From: Leucobacter sp. Ag1
GTDB taxonomy: Bacteria; Actinomycetota; Actinomycetes; Actinomycetales; Microbacteriaceae
Reading direction: 5' to 3'
Assembly: GCF_000980875.1 (NCBI RefSeq)
Contig: NZ_LAYO01000082.1
Location: 1-44,535, forward strand
DNA length: 44,535 bases
Within the stretch, counting starts at the first letter, position 1. Each line of letters begins with the position of its first letter. Positions 6,984 through 14,230 of the stretch are shown one piece after another. Position numbers and translations under genes: made by a program. The notes beneath the pieces were generated by a model. The model did no database searches. It was not told the origin of the DNA and was given only the letters and a program-made list of their open reading frames with translations.

Positions 6984-8264
6984 GTGGCTGAAGACATCGT
7001 GCTGGGCGAGCTCGGCGCGCTCCTCCTCGACGGAGGATCCTCCGTGACCGACGTGCGCGGCTCCCTCGAGCAGGTGCAGCGACGCAGCGGCACCGATTCG
7101 GATCTCCGCTTCGCGGTGCTGCCCGAGCTCGTACTCGTCAGCCGCGCGGGCGTCTCGGCGTCCACGAGCATCGCGTACGCCGGAGCGAAACCGCTCTCCT
7201 TCCGGCAATCCGCCCACGCGAACCGGTTCGCCCGGGATCTGGAGGCCGGACGCCAGGCACTCTCCGACGCACCGCGACGCATCGCCGAGATCCGTTCGAT
7301 CCGCGAGCGTCTGCCCGCCGCGACGAACATCATCGGGATCGCCATCCTCTCGATGGGTCTCGCAGCTCTCGTGCGCTGCCCGTGGTGGGCGATCCTGTTG
7401 GCGTTCTTCGTCGGCGCACTGGTCGGCACGATCACCAACGCCATGTCGCGGGTCCGGTCCGCCGCCGCCATCGCCCCGTTCGTCTCGGCTCTCGTCTCGA
7501 CGGTCGCCGTCGGTGCATTCGCCGGCTGGCTGGAGCTCGGCCCGGTCCCCCTGTTCGCGGTCTGCGCTCCCATCGCCATCCTCGTGCCGGGCGCGATCAT
7601 CACCAACGGGCTCCTCGAACTGACCTCCACCGACATCGTCACGGGCGCCTCGCGTCTCATGTACGGCCTGATCATGCTCGCGTTCATGGCCGCGGGCGTC
7701 TTCGCCGGCGCGCACCTCACCGGGCTCAGGATCGATTCCGGATCCGCTGCGCTCGTCGCCGAAGCCGCCCACTCCGTGAGCGAACGCTCCGGATGGGAGG
7801 CGCTGCCGCCGCTCTGGCTCTCCTGGATCGGGGTCGTCCTCCTCGCCGTCGGCATCGGTCTCGCGTTCGGAGCCGGGCTCCGCCTGACGCTCGTGAGCGC
7901 CGCGGTGATGACGGGGACCTACGCGGTCCTCGTGCTCCTCACCCCGGTGCTCGGGAACGCCGTCGCGACCGGCCTCACCGCAGCGCTGCTGTTCGTCGCG
8001 GCTCGCGCGCTCGAGCGGCTCACCCTCGCGATTCCCGCGACCGTGTCGTTCCAATCAGCCTTCCTGCTGCTCGTCCCGGGGACCGTCGGCCTCGTGGCGC
8101 TGACGAGCTTCGACGCGTCGGCTCTCGCGTCCGCGCCGATGATCTTCCTCAGCCTCTGCATCGGGACCAAGGTCGGAGCGCTCACCGCCGATCTCGCCCA
8201 CATCACCCGCACATCGCTGCGGTCGCGACGGCGAACCCCGGTAGTGCCGTCCGCCGGAGTGTGA
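6984..8264 (+). CDS. ThrE-family threonine/serine exporter-like protein
   Basis: The 426 residues have the ThrE layout: a soluble N-terminal part (1-105) with LLLDGGSSVTDVRGSLEQV and the family-like VLPELVLVSRAG, then about ten transmembrane helices in two sets of five. The family exports threonine and serine by proton exchange in Corynebacterium. The function here is inferred from family. The GTG at 6984 was chosen because it is the first in-frame start after the -10 TAGAAT and homology begins at once. The upstream region carries the 16-bp palindrome. The gene faces the response regulator gene with 37 bp between. Confidence 0.85.
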   Translation: MAEDIVLGELGALLLDGGSSVTDVRGSLEQVQRRSGTDSDLRFAVLPELVLVSRAGVSASTSIAYAGAKPLSFRQSAHANRFARDLEAGRQALSDAPRRIAEIRSIRERLPAATNIIGIAILSMGLAALVRCPWWAILLAFFVGALVGTITNAMSRVRSAAAIAPFVSALVSTVAVGAFAGWLELGPVPLFAVCAPIAILVPGAIITNGLLELTSTDIVTGASRLMYGLIMLAFMAAGVFAGAHLTGLRIDSGSAALVAEAAHSVSERSGWEALPPLWLSWIGVVLLAVGIGLAFGAGLRLTLVSAAVMTGTYAVLVLLTPVLGNAVATGLTAALLFVAARALERLTLAIPATVSFQSAFLLLVPGTVGLVALTSFDASALASAPMIFLSLCIGTKVGALTADLAHITRTSLRSRRRTPVVPSAGV

Positions 8265-8301
8265 CCCGCGCCGGAGTCACCCGCTCGGAACCGGGACCGA
8301 C

Positions 8302-8928
8302 TCAGATCCGGATCAGCCCGCGCTTCACCGCGATGGCGATCGCGGCCTGACGGTTCTCGGCCCCGAGCTTCGTGAAGGCGTGGTGCAGGTGGGTCTTGAC
8401 CGTCGCCTCGCTGACCACCAGCGCCTGCGCGAGCTCCCGGTTCGAGAGACCCGATGCCGCGAGCGCGAGCACCTCGAGTTCGCGCGCGGTGAGGATGTCG
8501 TCGGGGTGCCTGCTGCGGTCGCGCAGCCGCTCCGAGATCCGACCGGCGAGCGCCCCCTCCCCGGCGGCAGCGGATCGGATCGCCCGGAAGAGCTCCGCCG
8601 GGCGGCTGTCCTTGACCAGGTAACCGGCGGCTCCCGCGTCGATCGCGCACACGATGTCCGCGTCGGAATCGTAGGCGGTGAACACGAGCACGTGCGTCCC
8701 CGGGCTGGCTCGCAGAATGCCACGGGTGGCCGCGATCCCGTCGGGCAGGTCGTCGCCGAGATCGAGGTCGACGAGCGCGACATCGATCCCCGCACGGCTC
8801 GCGAGGTCGACGGCCTCGTCGGCCGAGCCCGCCTCCGCCGCGATCTCGAAGTCGGGCTGCGTACCGAGCAGTGCGCTCAGCCCGTGGCGGAGCACCGGGT
8901 GATCGTCGAGCAGCAGGATCCGGATCAC
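8302..8928 (-). CDS. NarL/LuxR-type response regulator
   Basis: The 208 residues form a receiver domain (DDHPVLRHG near the N-terminus, phosphoacceptor Asp54 in VDLDLG, Lys in YLVKDS) and a C-terminal LuxR-type helix-turn-helix (LTARELEVLALAASGLSNRELA then VSEATVKTHLHHAFTKLG, split here). The GTG at 8928 overlaps the kinase stop as GTGA, and GGAG sits 8 nt upstream inside the kinase gene, so translation is coupled. It is the partner of the kinase at 8925-10094. The regulated genes are not evident from sequence. Confidence 0.94.
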   Translation of the reverse strand: MIRILLLDDHPVLRHGLSALLGTQPDFEIAAEAGSADEAVDLASRAGIDVALVDLDLGDDLPDGIAATRGILRASPGTHVLVFTAYDSDADIVCAIDAGAAGYLVKDSRPAELFRAIRSAAAGEGALAGRISERLRDRSRHPDDILTARELEVLALAASGLSNRELAQALVVSEATVKTHLHHAFTKLGAENRQAAIAIAVKRGLIRI

Positions 8929-10094
8929 GATGGAGCTCCTTCGTCCGGGGTCGGCAGGATCGCGGCGACGACCGTGCCCTGTCCGGGCCCGGACTCGATC
9001 GTGAGGGTCCCGCCGAGGCTCTCCGCGCGCCAGGTCATCGCGCGGAGCCCGAAGCCGTCGCCGTCGCCGCCCGATTCGAATCCCCTGCCGTCGTCCGAGA
9101 CGTCCACGCCGACCTCGCCGGCGAAGTAGGTGAGCGTCACCCGCACGGTCGCCGCGGCGGCGTGCTTCCTCCCGTTGATCAGCGCCTCCTGCACGATCCG
9201 CTGCAGGGCGTGCGCGACCGCCTCGGGCACCGGCCGTTCGTCTCCGACGACCTCGAATCCGGCGCCCGAGGAGTTCGCCTGCGCGCTCAACGCGGAGGTG
9301 AGCGAGGCCGCGGTCTCGCGGGGATCGGCCAGGCCGTGCAGCAGCTGCCGGGTCTCGACCAGCGCCTCGCGCAGCGTCTCCCGCGCCTCCTCGACCGACG
9401 ACGACGATCCCTCCGGCCGCAGTCCGTCGGTCTCGAGCAGCAGGAGCGCGCTCGCGGTCCGCTGCACGACGGTGTCGTGCAGTTCGCTCGCGACCCTTCC
9501 GCGCTCGGCCAGCGCCCCCGCCTCCCGTTCGCTGCGCGCGAGCCGTTCGCGGGCCTCGAGCAGTTCGCGGTTGAGGCGGCGCTGCTCCGACAGCGCGCGA
9601 TCGAGCGCGGCGTAGGCTGACGCGAGCACGAGCCCGCCGAAGAACGGACCGAGCACGAGACCCGGATCCTGTCCGTTCGACATGATGAGCAGGCCGAGGC
9701 TCACCGCGATGACGATCACGGCCGAGAGCCACAGCGCCGCGCGGCCCCGCAGCACGCGATGGACCGCGACGAACAGCGCGAACGCGCACCAGCCGAACGA
9801 CGGGGCGATGATCGTGAGCGGCAGCCAGAAACCGGTGGCGAGCAGCAGCCCGACCGTCTGGCGCAGACCGCCGCCGGGGCGCCCGAGGACCGCGGCCGCG
9901 TAGCTCGCGCCGGTGCCGATCGCGAGCAGCAGCACGAGGATCCCCTCGCCCGCGAGTTCGTGCCGCGAGAAGTAGCGCAGCCCGCAGACGAGGAGCAGCA
10001 CCGCGAATCCCAGGTCGACCGCGCGATCCACCCCGCTCCGTCGAACGGGCAACGGTTCCGCCGTCCGGTACCCCGGTCGCTTCGTTTCGGTCAT
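8925..10094 (-). CDS. sensor histidine kinase, HisKA_3 type
   Basis: The 389-residue protein has five or six N-terminal membrane helices (about 25-162), a coiled-coil linker (about 168-200), a HisKA_3 dimerisation domain with phospho-His206 in SELHDTVVQRTASALLLLE, and a HATPase domain with SDDGRGF. The usual asparagine box is replaced by a shorter EALINGRKHA. It belongs to the NarX/DesK class and is therefore not the potassium sensor KdpD. The start at 10094 was chosen because the ORF upstream of it is antisense to the next gene. The ligand is probably a membrane or cell-envelope cue, by analogy. Confidence 0.92.
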   Translation of the reverse strand: MTETKRPGYRTAEPLPVRRSGVDRAVDLGFAVLLLVCGLRYFSRHELAGEGILVLLLAIGTGASYAAAVLGRPGGGLRQTVGLLLATGFWLPLTIIAPSFGWCAFALFVAVHRVLRGRAALWLSAVIVIAVSLGLLIMSNGQDPGLVLGPFFGGLVLASAYAALDRALSEQRRLNRELLEARERLARSEREAGALAERGRVASELHDTVVQRTASALLLLETDGLRPEGSSSSVEEARETLREALVETRQLLHGLADPRETAASLTSALSAQANSSGAGFEVVGDERPVPEAVAHALQRIVQEALINGRKHAAAATVRVTLTYFAGEVGVDVSDDGRGFESGGDGDGFGLRAMTWRAESLGGTLTIESGPGQGTVVAAILPTPDEGAPS

Positions 10095-10172
10095 GATGGG
10101 GTCAAGTATCCCTGAACTCCGCGGCTCGAGCCTCAATCGATAGGCTGAGTCCAGCGACGAAAGCTGGTGCAC

Positions 10173-10991
10173 ATGAACCTCACAGAAGTTCTTCCGGTCA
10201 CGCACAATGCCCGCGGTCTCGGCGGTCTCCCGACCGAGCGCGGCGAACGGATCGCCCCCGTGCTCTTCCGGGCCGATGCGCTCGCGGGGCTCACCGACGC
10301 CGGCCTCGCCGGCCTCGCCGAGCTCGGCATCGGCACCGTCGTCGATCTGCGCACCGAGCACGAGCGCGCCCGATCAGCCGATTCGCTGCCGGAGGACGGC
10401 AGCGTCGAGTTCATCGCGCTCCCGGTGCTCGGCGGCGCCATGGACGAGATGGCCAAGAGCCTGATGCCAGCCGAGGGACTGTCGAGCGGCGCGGGCATCG
10501 ACCCCGAACGGATCGCGGCGCTGCTCGACACCGTCCCGACGCTCGACGAGCTCTACCTCTCGATCCTCGCCAGCAGCCCCGCGCAGTTCGCAACCCTGGC
10601 CCGCGCCGTCGTCGATGCAGCCGGAACCGACCGCCCGGGCATGCTCTTCCACTGCACGGCGGGCAAGGACCGCACGGGCCTCGCAGCCGCGCTGCTGCTC
10701 GCGGTCGCCGGCGTCCCGCGCGAGACGATCGTCGCCGACTACGCGCTCACCGAGCACAACCTCGCCGGGCCCTTCGCGCAGACGCTGCTGGGCTACATCT
10801 CCGCCACCGGGATCCCGCTGACCCCGAAGCTCGAGGAGCTCGCCACGAAGTCGCCCGCGAGCGCGATCAGCGCGGCCCTCGATTGGGTCGAGCGGGAGCA
10901 CGGCGACGCGGGGACCTACTTGCGGTCCGGCGGGCTCTCAGCGGACGAACTGCTGCGGCTCCGCAGCGCACTCGTCGCTCCCGTGGCCTGA
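10173..10991 (+). CDS. tyrosine-phosphatase-family (CX5R) protein
   Basis: The 272 residues carry HCTAGKDRTG, with catalytic Cys161 and Arg167, the P-loop of the dual-specificity or PtpB-like tyrosine phosphatases. The N-terminus has RTVVDLRTEHER-like features (GTVVDLRTEHER). Proteins of this type dephosphorylate phosphotyrosine, phospholipids or other phosphoesters. The ATG at 10173 was preferred over the in-frame GTG at 10167 because GAAAG is better placed. The AfsA-type gene starts 26 bp after its stop on the same strand, so they probably share a transcript. A phosphatase is the least-defined step in A-factor synthesis, which makes this neighbour suggestive but not proof. Confidence 0.88.
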   Translation: MNLTEVLPVTHNARGLGGLPTERGERIAPVLFRADALAGLTDAGLAGLAELGIGTVVDLRTEHERARSADSLPEDGSVEFIALPVLGGAMDEMAKSLMPAEGLSSGAGIDPERIAALLDTVPTLDELYLSILASSPAQFATLARAVVDAAGTDRPGMLFHCTAGKDRTGLAAALLLAVAGVPRETIVADYALTEHNLAGPFAQTLLGYISATGIPLTPKLEELATKSPASAISAALDWVEREHGDAGTYLRSGGLSADELLRLRSALVAPVA

Positions 10992-11017
10992 GCCGCACAC
11001 GGATCGACGGCCCGAGC

Positions 11018-11917
11018 ATGCTCCCCGACGAGGCGGTACCGATCCCTCTGGAGTACACGCACAAGCGTCACCCCGAGGAGGCTCTGCTGCGGGCGTATCG
11101 ACCGGTGCCTCGCGGGTCGGAGATCGAGCTCTTCCTCACCCCCGACTGGGCTGCGAACTTCGATACCCGCGCGGCGGAGTTCGCGCTCCGGGTCGCCGAA
11201 GCGCTCCGCCAGTCGGTGATCGTCGCGGCGCATCTGGCTCACGACGTGCCGCTCGGAGACGCGTTCGTCATGGAGCGGATGCGCCTCCGCGGGGCCTCCC
11301 CGCGCACGGGTGCCGGCACGACCGTCCGCGTCGCCGCCCGGTCTCCGCGGATCGCGGGAGGGCGGCTCGTCTCGATGATCGCCGAGGTGCGCTTCTTCGC
11401 CGACGGCGAGGAGGTCCTCAGCGGAGAGGGGTATCTGCGCGTGGTCCCCGACCACGTCTCCCGCCGCATGCGCAGCGGCAGGACGAGATCGGACGAGCTC
11501 GAGGTCCCGACGCCGATCGAGCAGGGGTTCACGGTGCACCCCTCGCCCGAGGGCGGGCTCGCCGTCGTCTACGACGCGAGGCACCCGCTCTTCTTCGACC
11601 ACCCGGTCGACCACGTTCCGGGGATGCTGCTCATCGCGGTCGCGCTCGACGCTTTCGCGAACCGGTTCCCGGGTCGCCCGGTCACCGCATTCGATGCCCG
11701 ATTCCTCGACTTCATCGAACTCGACGGATCACGGCACCTGTCGATGCGCGCATCGACAGGACGCACCGCGCTGCGCAGCCTGCACCGCGTGCACTTCGGC
11801 CCGGCGAACCGGGCCTCCGCGGTGATCGACGTCTATTCGGCTTCGGCGGTGCCGCTCTCGATGGCCGAAGCGGCCTCTTCCTCGGCCGGGGTCTCGGCGT
11901 CGATGAGGGTCGAGTGA
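11018..11917 (+). CDS. AfsA/ScbA-family hotdog protein (butyrolactone synthase-like)
   Basis: The 299 residues contain two AfsA hotdog repeats. The first has AEALRQSVIVAAH (60-72), matching the AETVRQ-type motif. The second has FFDHPVDHVPGM (192-203), a hallmark of the family. AfsA condenses a beta-ketoacyl-ACP with dihydroxyacetone phosphate to form the butenolide phosphate precursor of gamma-butyrolactones. In typical family members DHVPGM is followed by LLEAxRQ; here it reads LLIAVALDAF, so the Glu and Arg of that motif are absent. The 3' end overlaps the convergent receptor gene by 85 bp. The ATG at 11018 is the best start, but its SD is weak. Confidence 0.9.
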   Translation: MLPDEAVPIPLEYTHKRHPEEALLRAYRPVPRGSEIELFLTPDWAANFDTRAAEFALRVAEALRQSVIVAAHLAHDVPLGDAFVMERMRLRGASPRTGAGTTVRVAARSPRIAGGRLVSMIAEVRFFADGEEVLSGEGYLRVVPDHVSRRMRSGRTRSDELEVPTPIEQGFTVHPSPEGGLAVVYDARHPLFFDHPVDHVPGMLLIAVALDAFANRFPGRPVTAFDARFLDFIELDGSRHLSMRASTGRTALRSLHRVHFGPANRASAVIDVYSASAVPLSMAEAASSSAGVSASMRVE

Positions 11918-12546
11918 TCGTCGAGCAGGCGCTGCACGGACTCGCTCGTGCAATCGGCCTTGACGACCTGCGAGAACAGGATCGGCCACAGGCGCGCGAG
12001 ACGCTCGGGCAGATCGCTGCTGCCCGAGACCGCGGACGACATGAACTGGGTTCCCGTGAACGCGGAGTTGATGACCTCGGCGAAGTGCTCGAGGTCGATG
12101 CCCTCGGCGAGCTCGCCGGCGGCCCGCGCCTTCTCGAGCAGCTGGACGCACTGCCGGGTCCAATCGAGGTACGGCTGGGCCGAGCTGATGCCGAGGTCCT
12201 CGACGGACTCGGTGCTGAGCCGGAGACCCGCGCGCACCACCGGATTGGTCGAGATGAGGTTCGCGAGCTTCGCGGACACCACGATGATGTCCTGGATGCC
12301 GCTCGGCGAGTTCATCTCGTCGACGGCGGTCGCCGCCTCCATGACGATGCGGTGCTGCTGCTCGATGACCGCGTTCGCGATGTCGGTCTTCGCCGGGAAG
12401 TGGAAGAGCAGGGTGCCGAGCGCGGCCCCGGCTCGCTCAGCGACGTCGGCGACGCGCGTCGCCCGGTAGCCGCTCTCGGAGAAACACTCGCCGGCCGCGG
12501 CGATGATACGGGCGCGAGTCCTGATCGCGCGCTGCTGTCGTGCCAC
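11833..12546 (-). CDS. ScbR-type TetR receptor for butyrolactone-like signal
   Basis: The 237 residues start with RAIRTRARIIAAAGECFSE and have the TetR helix-turn-helix (VADVAERAGAALGTLLFHF). The C-terminal ligand domain has the receptor pattern YLDWTRQCVQLLEKARAAGE, with the conserved Trp known in ArpA/CprB to contact the butyrolactone, then INSAFTGTQ and a WPIL stretch. I chose GTG at 12546 (AAGGA 4 nt upstream) because homology begins right after it; an ATG at 12597 would add 17 residues. It would bind DNA until the signal binds. The palindrome at 12569-12588 lies 22 bp upstream of its start. Confidence 0.9.
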   Translation of the reverse strand: MARQQRAIRTRARIIAAAGECFSESGYRATRVADVAERAGAALGTLLFHFPAKTDIANAVIEQQHRIVMEAATAVDEMNSPSGIQDIIVVSAKLANLISTNPVVRAGLRLSTESVEDLGISSAQPYLDWTRQCVQLLEKARAAGELAEGIDLEHFAEVINSAFTGTQFMSSAVSGSSDLPERLARLWPILFSQVVKADCTSESVQRLLDDHSTLIDAETPAEEEAASAIESGTAEAE

Positions 12547-12568
12547 GGGGTCCTTCCCATTGGTCCAG

Positions 12569-12588
12569 GCGGTTCCGGTCGGAACCGC
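12569..12588. promoter_or_regulatory. ARE-like palindrome between receptor and epimerase genes
   Basis: GCGGTTCCG and CGGAACCGC are perfect 9-bp arms around a central GT. The 20-bp length and GGTT/AACC-containing arms resemble autoregulator response elements bound by ArpA/ScbR-type receptors. It lies in the divergent intergenic region, just downstream of a TAGACT-type -10 on the receptor strand. It could thus control both the receptor and the epimerase. Confidence 0.65.
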
Positions 12589-12638
12589 GTGATGCAATCC
12601 AGACGAGTCTATCCATCGAAGGCGGAAAAGGAACGAGT

Positions 12639-13562
12639 ATGAGGATTCTTGTCACCGGCGGCACAGGTTTTCTCGGTTCCCACGCCATCGCGGAGCTCTC
12701 AGCGCGAGGACACGACGTCGTCTCGCTGTCGCGCTCCGGCATCGCCCGACCCCCCGCGACCGCTGACGGCGGCAGCGTCGAGCATCTCCAGGCCGACCTC
12801 GCCGGCGAGCTGCCCGTCGCGCGCATGGGAGCCGACGTCTACCTGCTCTGCGCCGCGTACGTCGGGCCCGACGCCCGCACCGCCGAAGCGGTGAACACCG
12901 GCGGCGCCGAGCGCCTGGTGCGGGCCGCGCAGACGCACGGCACCCCGGTCGTCGCCCTCAGCACGCTGTCGGTCTACGGATCGGGGCCGCACCGGGGCCA
13001 GGCCGAGGGCGAGCTCGAACCGAACCCGGAATCCGTCGCCTCGCGCACCCGTGTCGCAGCCGAGGAGATCGTGCGGGCGTCCGGCGGAGCGGTGCTGCGC
13101 ACCGCGCTCACCACGGGTGCGGGTGACCGCTGGGTGATCCCGACCCTGACGCGGGTCGCGTCGAAGCTCGGCGCGCCCGACGAACTGCGCGCCGTGCGCA
13201 GCTCGGTGATCGCGGCGCCCGCGCTCGCGCGGGCCGCAGCAGGAGCCGCCATCCGGCTGGCCGGGGACCCCGACGGGGCGTTCCGCGCACGGACCCTCCA
13301 CCTCGCCCATCCGGAGCCCGTGAACCTGATCGGGCTCTGCGAGCGGTTGACCGGGATCGCAGTGCCCCGCGTCTCGTCCGAAGCGTTCGCGCAGGGAGTG
13401 GAGGGGCTGGGTCTCAGCCCGCACCAGACGCGCCTGCTCACCGAGGATCACTGGTACGAGTCGTCGGCGATCTGGGAAGCTCTGGGCGAGGACCCCGGCC
13501 CGGCCGTCGACCCGAGTCCCGACGCGGTCGCCTGGTACCGGGAGCGCCTCGCCGAGCGCTGA
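12639..13562 (+). CDS. NAD-dependent epimerase/dehydratase (GBL-locus reductase candidate)
   Basis: The 307 residues begin RILVTGGTGFLGSHAIAEL, a GxxGxxG Rossmann nucleotide site of the extended short-chain dehydrogenase family. The usual YxxxK is not evident: around residues 107-119 the sequence reads LSTLSVYGSG, with the Tyr of the SVYG motif present. ATG at 12639 follows AAAGGA. It is divergent from the receptor with the palindrome between. A similar epimerase/dehydratase gene (gblE) accompanies gblA/gblR in Rhodococcus, so a role in reducing or modifying a butyrolactone is plausible. The exact substrate is inferred. Confidence 0.85.
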   Translation: MRILVTGGTGFLGSHAIAELSARGHDVVSLSRSGIARPPATADGGSVEHLQADLAGELPVARMGADVYLLCAAYVGPDARTAEAVNTGGAERLVRAAQTHGTPVVALSTLSVYGSGPHRGQAEGELEPNPESVASRTRVAAEEIVRASGGAVLRTALTTGAGDRWVIPTLTRVASKLGAPDELRAVRSSVIAAPALARAAAGAAIRLAGDPDGAFRARTLHLAHPEPVNLIGLCERLTGIAVPRVSSEAFAQGVEGLGLSPHQTRLLTEDHWYESSAIWEALGEDPGPAVDPSPDAVAWYRERLAER

Positions 13563-13599
13563 CCCTGCGTCGTCGGCTCCGTCGCTCGCGCCGCTCCCG

Positions 13600-14217
13600 C
13601 TACGGCTTCGCGGCCTCGTCGAGCGCGAGGTTGAGTTCGACCACGTTGACCCGGGTCTCGCCGATGAATCCCAGGTCGGGCCCGGACGTGTGCCGGTCGA
13701 CCAGTCGCTCCACCTCGGCCTGCGGCATGCCGCGGGCCTCCGCCACGCGCCGCACCTGCAGCCGCGCGTAGGCGGGGCTGATGTTCGGGTCGAGACCGGA
13801 ACCCGATGCCGTCACCGCGTCGACGGGCACCCGGGACTCCGGTACGCCGTTGAACTCCGCCACCTGCGCCTTCCGCTCGCCGATCTGCTGCACGAGCTCC
13901 GGGCTCTCGGGTCCGAGGTTCGATCCGCCGGACTGCGCGGCGTCGTACCCCTTCCCCGCGGCGGAGGGGCGCGGCTGGAAGTACTGCCGCAGCGGCTTCC
14001 CGTCGGCGTCCGAGAAGCTCTGCCCGAGCTGTGCGGAACCGACGACGCGGCCGTCCGCGGCCCGCACCGGCGAGCCGTTCGCCTGCCATGGGAACGCGAG
14101 CTGGCCGATCCCCGTGACGAGCAGGGGGTAGGCGATGCCGAGCAGCACGGTGAAGATCAGCATGAGGCGCAGCGCGATCCAGGTGCCGCGCGCGGCGCGG
14201 TTGATCGGTCGTGGCAT
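13600..14217 (-). CDS. kdpC: potassium-transporting ATPase subunit KdpC
   Basis: The 205-residue subunit has one N-terminal membrane helix (about 12-36), then a periplasmic or extracytoplasmic domain with GSAQLGQSF, YFQPRPSA, SGGSNLGPESPEL and VPVDAVTASGSGLDPNISPAYA family signatures. KdpC stabilises the KdpFABC pump. It ends the operon, starting 13 bp after kdpB, with GAGAGGGG upstream of the ATG at 14217. The 37-bp gap to the convergent epimerase gene holds no obvious terminator. Confidence 0.96.
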   Translation of the reverse strand: MPRPINRAARGTWIALRLMLIFTVLLGIAYPLLVTGIGQLAFPWQANGSPVRAADGRVVGSAQLGQSFSDADGKPLRQYFQPRPSAAGKGYDAAQSGGSNLGPESPELVQQIGERKAQVAEFNGVPESRVPVDAVTASGSGLDPNISPAYARLQVRRVAEARGMPQAEVERLVDRHTSGPDLGFIGETRVNVVELNLALDEAAKP

Positions 14218-14230
14218 GTCCGGTCCCCTC

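Noticed and set aside
8302..10094. Two-component pair as the missing KdpDE
   Set aside because: The kinase is HisKA_3 type with a short membrane sensor and the regulator has a LuxR domain, unlike KdpD and KdpE.
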